From positions 1 through 64,000 of the forward strand of contig VXML01000009.1 of assembly GCA_009841115.1 (NCBI GenBank): a DNA stretch of 64,000 nucleotides. The letters are read 5' to 3'. Position numbers and translations under genes: made by a program. A model generated the notes under the pieces. The model did not search any database and was not told the origin of the DNA. It saw nothing but the letters and a program-made list of their open reading frames with translations. Below, one piece after another: positions 27,168-36,709 of the stretch; positions within the stretch are counted from its first letter, which is position 1, and every line of letters starts with the position of its first letter. The stretch is from Gemmatimonadota bacterium. GTDB taxonomy: Bacteria > Latescibacterota > UBA2968 > UBA8231.

Positions 27168-27168
27168 G

Positions 27169-27711
27169 ATGGCCCAACTCCGCCCCTCTACGGCCATTGA
27201 AGGCATCTATATAGCTGAGCTACAGTCGCACGGCGACGAGCGGGGCCGCTTTACCGAGGTGTACCGCAAGGAGTGGTTTCCCCAGCGCGGCTGGGATGCT
27301 TTGCAGTGGAGCCGCTCGGAGTCGCAACAGGGGGTGCTGCGCGGCTTGCACTATCACCACTGCCAAGTTGACTACTGGCACTGCGGCATGGGTGCGCTAC
27401 GCGTCGGTCTGCTCGATCTGCGCCGTAGCTCGCCGACGCGCGGGCAGGGGCAAGTCATTGAATTAGATCAAGAGGTATTGCGGGGTGTCTTTATTCCGGC
27501 GGGGGTAGCACATGGCTTTTACGCCGTCACCGATGCGATGCTTTTTTACTTGGTCGATTCCTACTACGACGGCACGGACGAGTGGGGTGTGGCTTGGGAC
27601 GATCCCGATGCGGGGTTGGACTGGGGTATTGAAGGGGTGCCTATTCTCTCGCCGCGAGACCAAAATAACCCGAGGCTGCGGGATATTCCCGCCGAGGATC
27701 TGCCCAACTAG
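27169..27711 (+). CDS. dTDP-4-dehydrorhamnose 3,5-epimerase-like (RmlC family)
   Basis: A 180-residue cupin. DERGRFTEVYR, QGVLRGLHYH (catalytic His region), IPAGVAHGFYAVTDAMLFYLVD and WDDPDAGLDW match the RmlC family in order and length. The enzyme epimerises C3 and C5 of 4-keto-6-deoxy sugars; its substrate would come from the RmlB-like enzyme at 3.9 kb if that works as the canonical dehydratase. The HxYQ motif reads HYHHCQ. ATG at 27169 starts 2 bp after the SEC-C stop. Confidence 0.82.
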   Translation: MAQLRPSTAIEGIYIAELQSHGDERGRFTEVYRKEWFPQRGWDALQWSRSESQQGVLRGLHYHHCQVDYWHCGMGALRVGLLDLRRSSPTRGQGQVIELDQEVLRGVFIPAGVAHGFYAVTDAMLFYLVDSYYDGTDEWGVAWDDPDAGLDWGIEGVPILSPRDQNNPRLRDIPAEDLPN

Positions 27712-27755
27712 ACCATATCTCAAAACTAAAACTTCTTTTGAAATAGGTTTGTGCT

Positions 27756-28271
27756 ATGACCCGACTTGAACTTGCTCACCGCATCTATCAGACCGCTCAC
27801 CTGCGCGGACAATTTACTTTGCGCTCAGGCGCGACGGCCACAGAGTATTTCGACAAATATCAGTTTGAAACCCATCCCGAACTCCTCCGCGCACTCGCCA
27901 TCCACCTCCAGCCCTTAATCCCCGACGATACAGACATCCTCGCAGGTCTCGAACTCGGTGGGGTGCCCATTGCCACCATGCTCGCTCAGCTTTCGGGATT
28001 GTCCACCTGCTTCGTGCGCAAACAGGCCAAAGGATACGGCACCTGCAAACTCGCCGAAGGCCCCGACATCGCCGGCAAAAATCTGCTGATTGTTGAAGAT
28101 GTCGTCACGTCCGGTGGACAAATTGCTCTTTCCGCTCGGGATCTGCGCAACCTTGGCGCAGAGGTTTCACAGGCCATTTGCGTAATTGACCGCGAATCCG
28201 GTGGCACCAAGAGCCTAGCCCGAGAAGGCATTGAACTCCACGCCCTGTTTCGGATGAGCGAACTGAAGTGA
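27756..28271 (+). CDS. pyrE: Orotate phosphoribosyltransferase
   Basis: A 171-residue type I PRTase. FTLRSGATATEYFDKY is the OPRT start, FVRKQAKGYGT carries the flexible-loop lysine region, and LLIVEDVVTSGGQ is the PRPP-binding motif. It makes OMP from orotate and PRPP. It is shorter than many PyrE proteins, near 200 residues, with both ends intact. It starts 44 bp after the RmlC-like stop and a strong terminator follows. Confidence 0.9.
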   Translation: MTRLELAHRIYQTAHLRGQFTLRSGATATEYFDKYQFETHPELLRALAIHLQPLIPDDTDILAGLELGGVPIATMLAQLSGLSTCFVRKQAKGYGTCKLAEGPDIAGKNLLIVEDVVTSGGQIALSARDLRNLGAEVSQAICVIDRESGGTKSLAREGIELHALFRMSELK

Positions 28272-28288
28272 CATCGTACATGGCACGA

Positions 28289-28320
28289 AAAAGGGGGCCT
28301 CGCCTGAGGTCCCCTTTTTT
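28289..28320. terminator. Bidirectional rho-independent terminator
   Basis: A 14-bp stem with one G-T pair: five A then GGGG and CCTC on the left arm, GAGG and CCCC then five T on the right, around a GCCT loop. It lies between convergent pyrE and smc and works on both strands. Confidence 0.9.
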
Positions 28321-28341
28321 GTTGGTGCGCTTCTGCTCTGA

Positions 28342-31300
28342 CTATCCCGCTGCTGCAGCTTCCAATTCTTCGCCCTCGACTCGCACTGAAACAAGCTGAG
28401 AAACCCCTTCCTCGGGCATGGTGACGCCGTGCAAGGCGTCGGCCGCGGCCATGGTGATCTTGTTGTGCGTTACGACGACGAATTGCGTCTCGCGGGCAAA
28501 TTCCTTGAGTACGCGCACGAAGCGGTTGATGTTGGCGTCGTCGAGCGGGGCATCGACCTCGTCGAGAATGCAGAACGGGCTGGGCTTGACTTGGTAGATG
28601 GCAAAGAGCAGGGCAATGGCCGTCAGCGCCCGCTCGCCGCCTGACAGCAGGGCAATGTTTTGCAGGCGCTTGCCGCGCGGGCGGGCGATGATGTCGATAT
28701 GGGCCTCTAAGGCATCGACGTTTTCTTCGAGTTGGAGGTCGGCTTCTCCGCCGGGGAAGAAGCGGACAAAAGCCTCTTTGAACGTCTCGCGAATCTGCTC
28801 GAAAGACTTGAGGAACATCCGCCGCGCCGTGCGGTCGATCAAGCTGAGGGTCTTCTTCAGGTCCTCGGCGGCGATGACTAGATCGTCGCGCTGTTGGCAG
28901 AGAAAATCGTAGCGCTCCTTTTGTTCCTGATGTTCTTCCAAAACGCCTAGGTGGACTGAACCCAAGCGGTGTAGGGACTGACGCAACTGGTCGATGCGCT
29001 GTTGAGTGGTTTCCTCGTCGATGGCTTCGTCGAGCGGCCCTAGGGCCGAAACATCGCAGTGATACTCCTCCTGCAAGCGCTCGCGAATGTGCTGGGTCTG
29101 TAGCTTCAGTTCGGAGATGCGCACTTCGAGGCTCGTGCGGCGCTCGCGCTGGTCGTTGAGCTGCCGCTGCAAGTGGCTGATGTTTTCCTGCAATTCGCGA
29201 TTTTGGGTATTGGCGGTAGCCCAGTGTTGGCGGCGCTGGTCTTGCTCGGCCGCCAAGGTCTCGCGGCCTTGATGCAGTCCTTTGAGTTCGTCCGCCAAGG
29301 CCGTGCTGCGCGCACTGCACTCGGCCTGTTGGCGCTCGGCTTCGGTCGCCTCAGCCGCTAGGCGTTCGATATTATTGTGCAGATTCTCGTCGATATTTTT
29401 CAGGCGGGTGGAGTCTCGTTCTAGCCCTTGGACCATTTCGGCGGTGCGGGCGTGTTCCACTTGGAGGGTGTTCAGTGCCTCGCGCCGCTCGCGCCGGTGG
29501 GTTTCGCTCTGTTTGAGGTCTTCTTCCAAGGCGCTGCTTTCCTCGCTGAGGCGGGTGCTCTCGGCCTCGTTGTGGCGCAGGTGCTCGGCTTGTTCGGCAA
29601 TGCTTTGGTCGAGGGCTTGGCGGCGTTTGGCCAAGCTGGTGCTTTCGCCGTGGAGTTGCTTGAGGCGCGTGGCGAGCCGCTCGGCGTCAGCGCAGGCGCG
29701 CTGGTGCTGGTGGACCTGCTCGCGCTCCTTAGCGCGCCAAGTTTCGCTCTCAGCGGCTAGGCTTTCTAAGCGTTGAGTGAGAGTGTCGAGTTGCTCTGAG
29801 AGTGCATCGAGCCGAGGGCCGATGGCAGCGTAGCGGGCTTTTTGGTGGGCGACGAGCGAGCGCAAGGTGCGGATTTCCCGCCCGCGGCCGAGGACACCTG
29901 AATCCTCGGCTTGACTCTGGCCGCCCGACGCGAGGCCAAAGAGATCGACGGCGTCGCCATCGGGCGTGACGCAGCACACGTAGGCATCCGGGTAGCGGCG
30001 CGTCAGGGCCAACGCGGTTTGTAGGTCGTCCACTAGAAAGGTGTTGTGCAAGAGCCCGGCGATTAGGGGAGCGATGGAGGCTTCGGGTTGCACGTAGTCC
30101 AGCAGCGGGCCGCGTAGCCCGGGCATGGGATCTGGGGCCAAGACCGGGCCGAGGGTGCGGGGAGGGGCCTCTAGCGATAGAATGCCGACGCGCCCAGAAC
30201 GTTCTCGGAGATGGGCGATGCCTTTGAGCAGGCCGCTGTCCGAATCGGCGATCAATGCTTGGAGCGACTCGCCGAGGGCGACCTCGACCGCGCGGGCGTA
30301 TTCTGCTTCGACCTCGACTAGGTCGCCGAGGACGCCGCGAAAGAGAGCGGCGTGGGGCGATTCGAGCATTAAGGTGCGGACGCCGCTCTGATAGCCTTCG
30401 TAACCGGCGCGGACTTTTTCGAGGACTTGCAGCCGCGCTTGGTTGGCCTCAGCGGCGCGCCGGGCTGCATCGCGTTGTGCGCTGAGTTCGCGGAGGTTCT
30501 TCTCGGTTTGGTCGCGGGCGGCGAGGGCCGTGGTGCGCTGTTGCTGGCGGGTGGATAGCTGCTGCTGAGTTTCGTCGAGTGCGGCTTCGGCCTCGCCGGC
30601 AGCTTGCAGGGCTTGGTCGCGCTCGGCTGTGGCTGCGTCTTCTTCGGTGCGCATGGCAACCGTGCGTTCGTCGAGTGCGTCGCGCTCGGCCTGTTGGCGC
30701 TCGAGTGCACGGCTTATTTCGCTTCCTTGGCGCAGGTGCTCCATGCGCTGGCGCTGGCGTTGGTCCAGTTCCGTGCGGTAGCTGTTGTATTCCTCTTCGG
30801 CTTGGGCAGCGCGCTGCTGGTGGGCTTGCAATTCGCGCTCTATTTGCACAAAAGTCGTGCGCGCTTCGTCGAGGTGCGCACTATTGTCGTGGCGCTGTTG
30901 CTGCACGGCTTCGAGCTGGCTGCTGTAATCGGCGCGCTCGCGGGCCGTGCGTTCGCGGATTTGTTCGGCGGCCTCGCGCCGCTCGCGCACGGCTACGAGG
31001 AACTGTTCGCGCTCGTGGATGGCTTCGATGCGGCGATTGAGTTCAAGGCCCGCTTCCTGCATGGCTTTCTCGGCTTCGGTCAGCACGAGGCGCGCCCTTT
31101 CGAGCTCGGCCTCGCGGTTGGTGAAGCGGGTATAGCCTTCTTCGGCCGCCTTGCTGAGTGTGGCGAATTCGTCTTGCAATGGGGCGATTTGGGCACTGAG
31201 TGCGAAGAAGCGCTGGCGACCCAAGCGCACGTCGAGTTGGTCCAATTCTCCTTTGAGTTCGCGGTAGCGGCGCGCGCGGCCTACTTGGCGGCCGAGATAG

Positions 31301-31908
31301 TCAACTTGGCGTTTGACCTCGGCGATAATGTCTTCAATCCGCTGTAGATCGGCTTGAGCTGCCTCTATGCGATTCCGCGTGGAGCGCCGCTGAACTTTGT
31401 ATTTGGTGATGCCGGCGGCCTCTTCAAGGATGCGGCGGCGGTTTTCGGTCTTGTCGCTGATGATTTCATCGACCATGCCTTGCTCCATCACCGCATAAGC
31501 GCCTTGGCCGAGGCCGGTATCCATGAGCAGGTTGGTGATGTCTAGGAGGCGGCAGGGAATCTTGTTGAGCAGGTAATCGCTTTCGCCGGAGCGGAAAAGA
31601 CGCCGGGTTAGCACGACCTCGGCGAATTCGACGGGCAGCGCGTTATCGCGGTTTTCAATCGCCAGTGCGACTTCGGCCATGCCGAGGGCCTTGCGCTGGC
31701 GAGTGCCGGCAAAGATCACGTCCTCCATGCGCTGGCTGCGGAAAGAGCCGGCGCGCTGTTCGCCCAAGACCCAGCGGATGGCCTCCACCACGTTGGATTT
31801 GCCGCAGCCGTTGGGGCCGACGATCGCGGTAATGCCCGGTTCAAAGGGAATGACGATCTTTTGCGCGAAAGACTTAAAACCGAAAATCTCAAGTTGATTG
31901 AGGCGCAC
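28342..31908 (-). CDS. smc: Chromosome segregation protein SMC
   Basis: A full-length 1188-residue SMC ATPase. Walker A GPNGCGKSN (near residue 32), two long coiled coils, a hinge around residues 500-660 (GYEGYQSGVRTL, LGDLVEVEAEYARAVEVALGE), the ABC signature LSGGERALTAIALLFA and Walker B FCILDEVDAPLDD. It compacts and segregates DNA as a dimer, usually with ScpA/ScpB, which are not in this window. GTG start at 31908 after AGGAG. Confidence 0.97.
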   Translation of the reverse strand: MRLNQLEIFGFKSFAQKIVIPFEPGITAIVGPNGCGKSNVVEAIRWVLGEQRAGSFRSQRMEDVIFAGTRQRKALGMAEVALAIENRDNALPVEFAEVVLTRRLFRSGESDYLLNKIPCRLLDITNLLMDTGLGQGAYAVMEQGMVDEIISDKTENRRRILEEAAGITKYKVQRRSTRNRIEAAQADLQRIEDIIAEVKRQVDYLGRQVGRARRYRELKGELDQLDVRLGRQRFFALSAQIAPLQDEFATLSKAAEEGYTRFTNREAELERARLVLTEAEKAMQEAGLELNRRIEAIHEREQFLVAVRERREAAEQIRERTARERADYSSQLEAVQQQRHDNSAHLDEARTTFVQIERELQAHQQRAAQAEEEYNSYRTELDQRQRQRMEHLRQGSEISRALERQQAERDALDERTVAMRTEEDAATAERDQALQAAGEAEAALDETQQQLSTRQQQRTTALAARDQTEKNLRELSAQRDAARRAAEANQARLQVLEKVRAGYEGYQSGVRTLMLESPHAALFRGVLGDLVEVEAEYARAVEVALGESLQALIADSDSGLLKGIAHLRERSGRVGILSLEAPPRTLGPVLAPDPMPGLRGPLLDYVQPEASIAPLIAGLLHNTFLVDDLQTALALTRRYPDAYVCCVTPDGDAVDLFGLASGGQSQAEDSGVLGRGREIRTLRSLVAHQKARYAAIGPRLDALSEQLDTLTQRLESLAAESETWRAKEREQVHQHQRACADAERLATRLKQLHGESTSLAKRRQALDQSIAEQAEHLRHNEAESTRLSEESSALEEDLKQSETHRRERREALNTLQVEHARTAEMVQGLERDSTRLKNIDENLHNNIERLAAEATEAERQQAECSARSTALADELKGLHQGRETLAAEQDQRRQHWATANTQNRELQENISHLQRQLNDQRERRTSLEVRISELKLQTQHIRERLQEEYHCDVSALGPLDEAIDEETTQQRIDQLRQSLHRLGSVHLGVLEEHQEQKERYDFLCQQRDDLVIAAEDLKKTLSLIDRTARRMFLKSFEQIRETFKEAFVRFFPGGEADLQLEENVDALEAHIDIIARPRGKRLQNIALLSGGERALTAIALLFAIYQVKPSPFCILDEVDAPLDDANINRFVRVLKEFARETQFVVVTHNKITMAAADALHGVTMPEEGVSQLVSVRVEGEELEAAAAG

Positions 31909-32060
31909 GGTCTAGCTCCTGCCGGGCGCTGGGGAGGGGCGCTCCGCTGAGGAAGAGGGTGAGGTGCGGGCGATGCTAGGGGAGCGGGTAATGGCTCAGG
32001 GGAAAGCCATTCATTTTAAGTACTCAAAAACGAGAAACGCTGTCAAGGCAATTGCCGCGC

Positions 32061-32549
32061 TCAGAAGTCCAGCGCCGAATCATCGACCGTGGCGGGATCG
32101 TCTTCCTTGCCCATGGCAATGATGTGCTCGGCCGTGATCTCCTGGCGACCAGCGTATCCGGCGTTCAGTTCGTGCCAATAGGCGACTTGGGGTTCGCCGC
32201 GCTGCCAGCACAACAGCACCCAGCGGCCTTGGTAGGTGGTGGGGAAGTCGAGGAGGCCGCGTTCGAGGCCGCCGACCGGGAAGCGGACGCCTTCGGCGAT
32301 AATTTCTTCGGCGACGATGCGCTTGATGTCGATGATTAGGTCGTTGACGCGGCGACGGTGCTGGTCGAAGGTATCGCGGTCGGGATTGGTGCTGCGAGTG
32401 ACCGCTTGGCCCCAGAGCGCGTCGAGGATTTGCAACTGCTGGTCGTGATAGCGGACGGCCCCCTTTTTGACCTCTATGCGCTGGAGAGCGTCTTCTAGCT
32501 GAGGCAGTTTGGCGTTGGCCTCTTCAATGGTAAATGCCTTGCGCGTCAT
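32061..32549 (-). CDS. DUF2203-family protein
   Basis: A 162-residue protein starting FTIEEANAKLPQLE with a helical stretch, then RGLLDFPTTYQGRWVLLCWQRGEPQVAYWHEL, which is the DUF2203 signature. Function is unknown for the family. ATG at 32549 fits the family start; an in-frame TTG at 32591 would add 14 residues. It sits alone between smc and gatC, the latter divergent. Confidence 0.75.
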   Translation of the reverse strand: MTRKAFTIEEANAKLPQLEDALQRIEVKKGAVRYHDQQLQILDALWGQAVTRSTNPDRDTFDQHRRRVNDLIIDIKRIVAEEIIAEGVRFPVGGLERGLLDFPTTYQGRWVLLCWQRGEPQVAYWHELNAGYAGRQEITAEHIIAMGKEDDPATVDDSALDF

Positions 32550-32727
32550 GGGACTTTGCGGGATGAGCGTTGTTTGCTTGTCATGCGGCAAAGTATAGGC
32601 ATTGAAATGCCCCGCTACAAGCCCTTGCGCTGCTTTTGGCGATGCGTGATATTTAACACTGTTTTGCGACGTGGAAGGGGTCGGCGCAGCTAGCCCCGTC
32701 TTTTTATTTTGAGTTCAAAGTTCACCT

Positions 32728-33015
32728 ATGGCGGTTACTATAGAAGAGGTCCATGGAGTCGCCGAGTTAGCGCGGTTGCGCTTTTCGCCCGCAGAAGAAG
32801 AAAGGCTAGTCGGCGAACTCAACCGCATCTTGCGCTACATGGACACGCTCAACGAGCTAGACACCACGGGCGTAGAGCCAACGTCTCACGTGCTGCCCCT
32901 CGCCAACGCGTTTCGCCGCGACGAGGCAGCGTCCTTTCCCGCCGCGGCCGAAATCGTCGCCGCGGCCCCGCAGCGACAAGAGGATTACTTCAAAGTTCCG
33001 AGAATTATCGATTGA
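32728..33015 (+). CDS. gatC: Asp/Glu-tRNA amidotransferase subunit C
   Basis: A 95-residue GatC: VHGVAELARLRFSPAEEERL, ILRYMDTLNELDTTGVEPTSHV and the C-terminal FKVPRIID tail are all diagnostic. GatC tethers GatA and GatB in the complex that converts Glu-tRNA(Gln) or Asp-tRNA(Asn). gatA and gatB are not adjacent. It lies 68 bp before pyrG. Confidence 0.92.
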   Translation: MAVTIEEVHGVAELARLRFSPAEEERLVGELNRILRYMDTLNELDTTGVEPTSHVLPLANAFRRDEAASFPAAAEIVAAAPQRQEDYFKVPRIID

Positions 33016-33083
33016 CTATTGAGAAGCGGGGGCAGGGCACTGTCGCCGCTTCTTTATTTGGGCAGCTCGAAGGAGCGCGCAAC

Positions 33084-34874
33084 GTGGCCACAGAATACAA
33101 AGGCCCCAAATACGTCGTCGTGACCGGCGGCGTGATAAGCGGTGTGGGCAAGGGCTTGACCACTGCTTCCATCGGCAAGATCCTGCAGCAATACGGCTAC
33201 AGCACCACCGCCGTCAAGATCGATCCGTACATCAACTACGACGCCGGCACCATGCGGCCCACCGAGCACGGCGAGGTGTGGGTGACGGACGATGGCGGCG
33301 AAATCGATCAGGATTTGGGCAACTACGAGCGCTTCTTGGGGTTGGATCTGCCGCGCTCCAACAACTTGACCACTGGGCAGATTTATCTCACGGTCATCGA
33401 GCGCGAGCGGCGCGGCGAGTACCTCGGCGAGACCGTGCAGCCGATCCCGCACATTACGGATGAGATCACTCGCCGCTTGCAGGAGGCGGGCGCGGGTTAC
33501 GACATCGTGCTGGTCGAGATCGGCGGCATTGTCGGCGACTATGAGAACGAGCCGTTCCTCTTTGCCGTAAAGACCTTGGAGCGAGACTTGGGTGAGGAGC
33601 ACTTTGCGCACCTACTTATCACCTATCTGCCCATACCTCCACACGTCGGCGAAATGAAGACCAAGCCCACGCAGCAGGCCATTCGCATGCTCAGCGAGCA
33701 CGGCATTTTCCCCGACTTCATCGTCTGTCGCGCCGAGACCGCCACTGACGAGGTGCGCAAGAAAAAGATCCAGATCGGAGCCAACGTACCCTACGACCAC
33801 ATCATTTCGGCCCCGGACTCGGAGACGATCTACAATATCCCGCTGGTTTTGGAAGAGGAGAGGCTCGGCGAGAAGATCCTCAGCCGGGTCGGCTGCGCGC
33901 CCAAAAAGACTCCAGACTGGCGGCCTTGGCTGGAATTGGTCAAGCGCAGTCGGCATCCGCGCCAGTGTGTCCGCGTGGCCATGGTCGGCAAATACGTGGC
34001 CACGGGCGATTTTCAGCTCACGGACTCGTACATCTCAGTCAATCAGTCGTTGATACACGCTGGCGTGGCGTCGGATGCGCGGGTCGAGATCACTTGGATT
34101 GACGGCCACCAGTTTGAGCGCGGCGAAATGGAACTGGCCGCGCTCGACGCATTCGACGGCATTATCGTCCCCGGGGCCTTTGGTGCAGGAGGGGCCGAAG
34201 GCGTGATTGCGGCCATTCGCTACGCCCGCGAGCACAACATTCCCTATTTGGGCTTGTGCTATGGCTTACAGCTCGCCGTGGTTGAATACGCCCGCAATGT
34301 CGCCGGGATTGCCGAGGCTACTTCCGAAGAGTTCGACGCGGATTCCGAGTGGCAGGTCATCTGCGTCCAAGACGCCGAGCAAAAGAGCGCCCTAGAAGAA
34401 AATCGCTACGGCGGCAGCATGCGCTTGGGCGCATACGCCGCGGTGTTCAAAAGCGACAGCCGCGCCCTCCAGATTTACGAAGCGTCGGGCCGCCTCAACG
34501 AGGACGCCCGCCGCATCGAACAACTGCTGGCCAATCCCGACCAAGCGTTCCGCGTTGGCTTAGTCATGCTGGAGCGCGACAAAGTCGCCTTAGAGCGCCA
34601 CCGCCATCGCTACGAGGTCTCGCCCCGCTTTGTCGAGCTGCTAGAAGAGGAGGGGCTGGTCTTTTCGGGGTATCACCGCCGAGTAGATGGCACTCGCTTG
34701 ATGGAGTTTATCGAGTTGCCGGATCATCGCTTCTTTATCGCCACCCAAGCCCATCCCGAGTTCAAGTCGCGGATGGACAATCCTTCACCTCTGTTTGCCG
34801 GGTTTGTCGAGGCCGCGCTGGCCTACCAACAGGAGGTCGCAAGCCATGAGGAGGGGCAGGCGGCGGCCTCCTAG
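33084..34874 (+). CDS. pyrG: CTP synthase
   Basis: A 596-residue enzyme, about 50 residues longer than usual. The synthetase half carries VVTGGVISGVGKGLTTASIG, KIDPYINYDAGTMRP, GEVWVTDDGGEIDQDLG and EIGGIVGDYENEPF. The glutaminase half carries the nucleophile motif GLCYGLQ (usually GICLGMQ) and QAHPEF. About 35 residues (EDARRIEQLLANPDQAF) are inserted between the MRLGAY and ERHRHRYEV motifs, accounting for much of the extra length. It makes CTP from UTP, ATP and glutamine. GTG at 33084 follows AAGGAG; the longer upstream frame is not used. Confidence 0.95.
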   Translation: MATEYKGPKYVVVTGGVISGVGKGLTTASIGKILQQYGYSTTAVKIDPYINYDAGTMRPTEHGEVWVTDDGGEIDQDLGNYERFLGLDLPRSNNLTTGQIYLTVIERERRGEYLGETVQPIPHITDEITRRLQEAGAGYDIVLVEIGGIVGDYENEPFLFAVKTLERDLGEEHFAHLLITYLPIPPHVGEMKTKPTQQAIRMLSEHGIFPDFIVCRAETATDEVRKKKIQIGANVPYDHIISAPDSETIYNIPLVLEEERLGEKILSRVGCAPKKTPDWRPWLELVKRSRHPRQCVRVAMVGKYVATGDFQLTDSYISVNQSLIHAGVASDARVEITWIDGHQFERGEMELAALDAFDGIIVPGAFGAGGAEGVIAAIRYAREHNIPYLGLCYGLQLAVVEYARNVAGIAEATSEEFDADSEWQVICVQDAEQKSALEENRYGGSMRLGAYAAVFKSDSRALQIYEASGRLNEDARRIEQLLANPDQAFRVGLVMLERDKVALERHRHRYEVSPRFVELLEEEGLVFSGYHRRVDGTRLMEFIELPDHRFFIATQAHPEFKSRMDNPSPLFAGFVEAALAYQQEVASHEEGQAAAS

Positions 34875-34899
34875 TTCGGTGGGTGGTACAATCGTCTCA

Positions 34900-36708
34900 A
34901 TGGGCCGCGCTTTCCCGGGGAGAGCGCGGCTTTTTCGCGCCGGGTGCTGCGGAGCTATGCTCTGGGCCTGTAGCGCGGGAGAAGTGCCCGAAGAGCCGTT
35001 GCAAATTCCCGAGGTCGATGGAGAAGCATGGGACGCGCACATCGAGATAGGACGCCCCGGCCATCGCATCGAGATCCGCGCTGATTCTTTGCGCGAGTTT
35101 TCCAAGTCAGAGCAGGTAGTAGCCACCGGCGGCGTAGAGGTCGCGTTCCGCGGGGACGAGGCCGTTTCGACGCTGCGGGCCGAGCGCTTGGTGCTAGAGC
35201 ACAAGCGGGATCGCTTTGGCGTAGCTGGCGGCGTGGTTTTGCACGCTGGGGACAGCCTAGAAGTGCAGGCCGACACCCTGTTGTGGGAAAGTGCGCACGA
35301 GCAGTTGCGCATTCCGGGTGCGCTGCGAGTGGAGGTTAGCCAGGGACGGGAGTGGGGCCGCAACCTCACGAGCAATTTCGCCGTGGATGCGTGGTCTTTG
35401 GAAGCCGTCGAGGGGCTTTGGCGCGGTCGGGATGGGGTGATGGTGGAGGTGCGCGCCCAACGCGAGGAAAGCCGTCGGGTCGAAGGGGTGCAAGAGATCG
35501 CCTACGACAGCGTTGAGGTGCGCTACGACGGCGTGCGATTGACCGGACCACACGCCACGTTCCTCCCACAGGCCCGCCACTTTGACATTAGCGGAGGAGT
35601 CGAAGGAGCCGACTCGCTGGCGCAGTTTGCAGCCGACGAAGTTGCAGTGGATGCGGAAAAGCAGCGGCTAGTGGCGAGAGGCGAGGTGCGCTATCGAGAG
35701 GAGGAGGCCGAACTGCGGGCCGCAGAGGTAGAGGAGGACCGCAACTCAGCATTATTGCAGGCTCTCGGGGAGCCGGCGACCTTTGTGCAGGGCGAGCGGC
35801 AGATCGAGGCGCACCAATTGGCGTATTCGCGTTCCGAGCGGGAGCTGACGGCGCAGGGTGGGGTGGTCTTGCGCGCTGGAGAGCGCGAGTTGACGGCCCA
35901 AACCCTCCGCCATACGCGCGATGGCCAAGTCCATGCCGAGGGCGCGATCGCGCTAAAGGCACCCGAGTTGGACGGCTCGCTCGCCGGCGATTCGCTCTTT
36001 TTCGACTTGGAGCAAGAGGCTGGATGGCTGCGGGGCGAACCATCGTTGCGCCAGCGCGAGCTCGTGCTGGCCGCCCCTGTGCTGCGGTTCGATCTCGTGC
36101 GGGGCCGGTTGGCTGGGACCGGCGGTTTTGCCCTGCGCGCCGAAGGGCTAGAGGTCGCGGCCGCGCGCGGTGCATACGAAGCGGATTCAGCGCGGGTGCT
36201 GGTGGCCGAGGGCGTGGTGTTGGAAGAACAGGATGACGAGCGCGACTATCACAGCCGCCTGATGGCCGATTCCATGGTCGTCGCCTTGGCAGACAGCCAA
36301 GTCGAGTGGATCGCCATACCCGGCCAAGTGAGCGGCCAAATTGAGGTAGGGGACCGTCATAGTTGGATCGAGGGGCGCGGCGGGCAAGTCTTTATGGCCG
36401 ACGGCGACTTGGAGCGGGTTGAAGTAAGTGCCGAAGCCGACGTGACGCATCGCCGGGCTGAGAACGAAGAGATCAATCGCTTTCGCGGGCAGCAGATGAC
36501 GCTGTACTTTGACGCGGCGGGATTGCGCCGTGCCTTGGTAAAGGGCGCAGCCGAGTTAGTCACGCGGCTGCAAGAGGACGAAGAGGTTTCCGTCAACGAG
36601 GTCAGCGGCGAAGAATTGGATATCCGCTTTGCCGAAGGGTCGCTGGCCGAGGTGCGGGTCGGGCCAGAGATCGAGGGCCGTTACTATCCGCCCGTAGAGG
36701 AGCCGTAA
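34900..36708 (+). CDS. OstA/LptA-LptC-like LPS export protein, lipoprotein-type signal
   Basis: A 602-residue beta-jellyroll protein. After an Arg-rich n-region and GAMLWAC lipobox-like end come many repeated strands of OstA type (RADSLREFSKSEQVVATGGVEV, LVARGEVRYREEEAELRA, LTAQGGVVLRAGERELTA). These stack to make the periplasmic bridge carrying LPS. It lies directly before lptB (GTG one base after its stop) and rpoN, the position of lptC-lptA in enterobacteria, so one long protein may do the work of both. The start is uncertain; ATG at 34900 was chosen for its signal sequence. Confidence 0.72.
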   Translation: MGRAFPGRARLFRAGCCGAMLWACSAGEVPEEPLQIPEVDGEAWDAHIEIGRPGHRIEIRADSLREFSKSEQVVATGGVEVAFRGDEAVSTLRAERLVLEHKRDRFGVAGGVVLHAGDSLEVQADTLLWESAHEQLRIPGALRVEVSQGREWGRNLTSNFAVDAWSLEAVEGLWRGRDGVMVEVRAQREESRRVEGVQEIAYDSVEVRYDGVRLTGPHATFLPQARHFDISGGVEGADSLAQFAADEVAVDAEKQRLVARGEVRYREEEAELRAAEVEEDRNSALLQALGEPATFVQGERQIEAHQLAYSRSERELTAQGGVVLRAGERELTAQTLRHTRDGQVHAEGAIALKAPELDGSLAGDSLFFDLEQEAGWLRGEPSLRQRELVLAAPVLRFDLVRGRLAGTGGFALRAEGLEVAAARGAYEADSARVLVAEGVVLEEQDDERDYHSRLMADSMVVALADSQVEWIAIPGQVSGQIEVGDRHSWIEGRGGQVFMADGDLERVEVSAEADVTHRRAENEEINRFRGQQMTLYFDAAGLRRALVKGAAELVTRLQEDEEVSVNEVSGEELDIRFAEGSLAEVRVGPEIEGRYYPPVEEP

Positions 36709-36709
36709 G

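Noticed and set aside
27986-29320. 444-codon minus-strand frame, Arg/Pro-rich
   Set aside because: Lies on the same strand as smc in another frame; composition is that of a GC-rich shadow and smc is certain.
32680-32715. GGGG...CCCC followed by T-run before gatC
   Set aside because: Only four pairs with mismatches inside the stem; too weak to call a terminator.
32709-33083. Extension of the pyrG frame over gatC
   Set aside because: Arg-rich shadow of gatC; CTP synthase starts at MATEYKGPKYVVVTGG with AAGGAG upstream.
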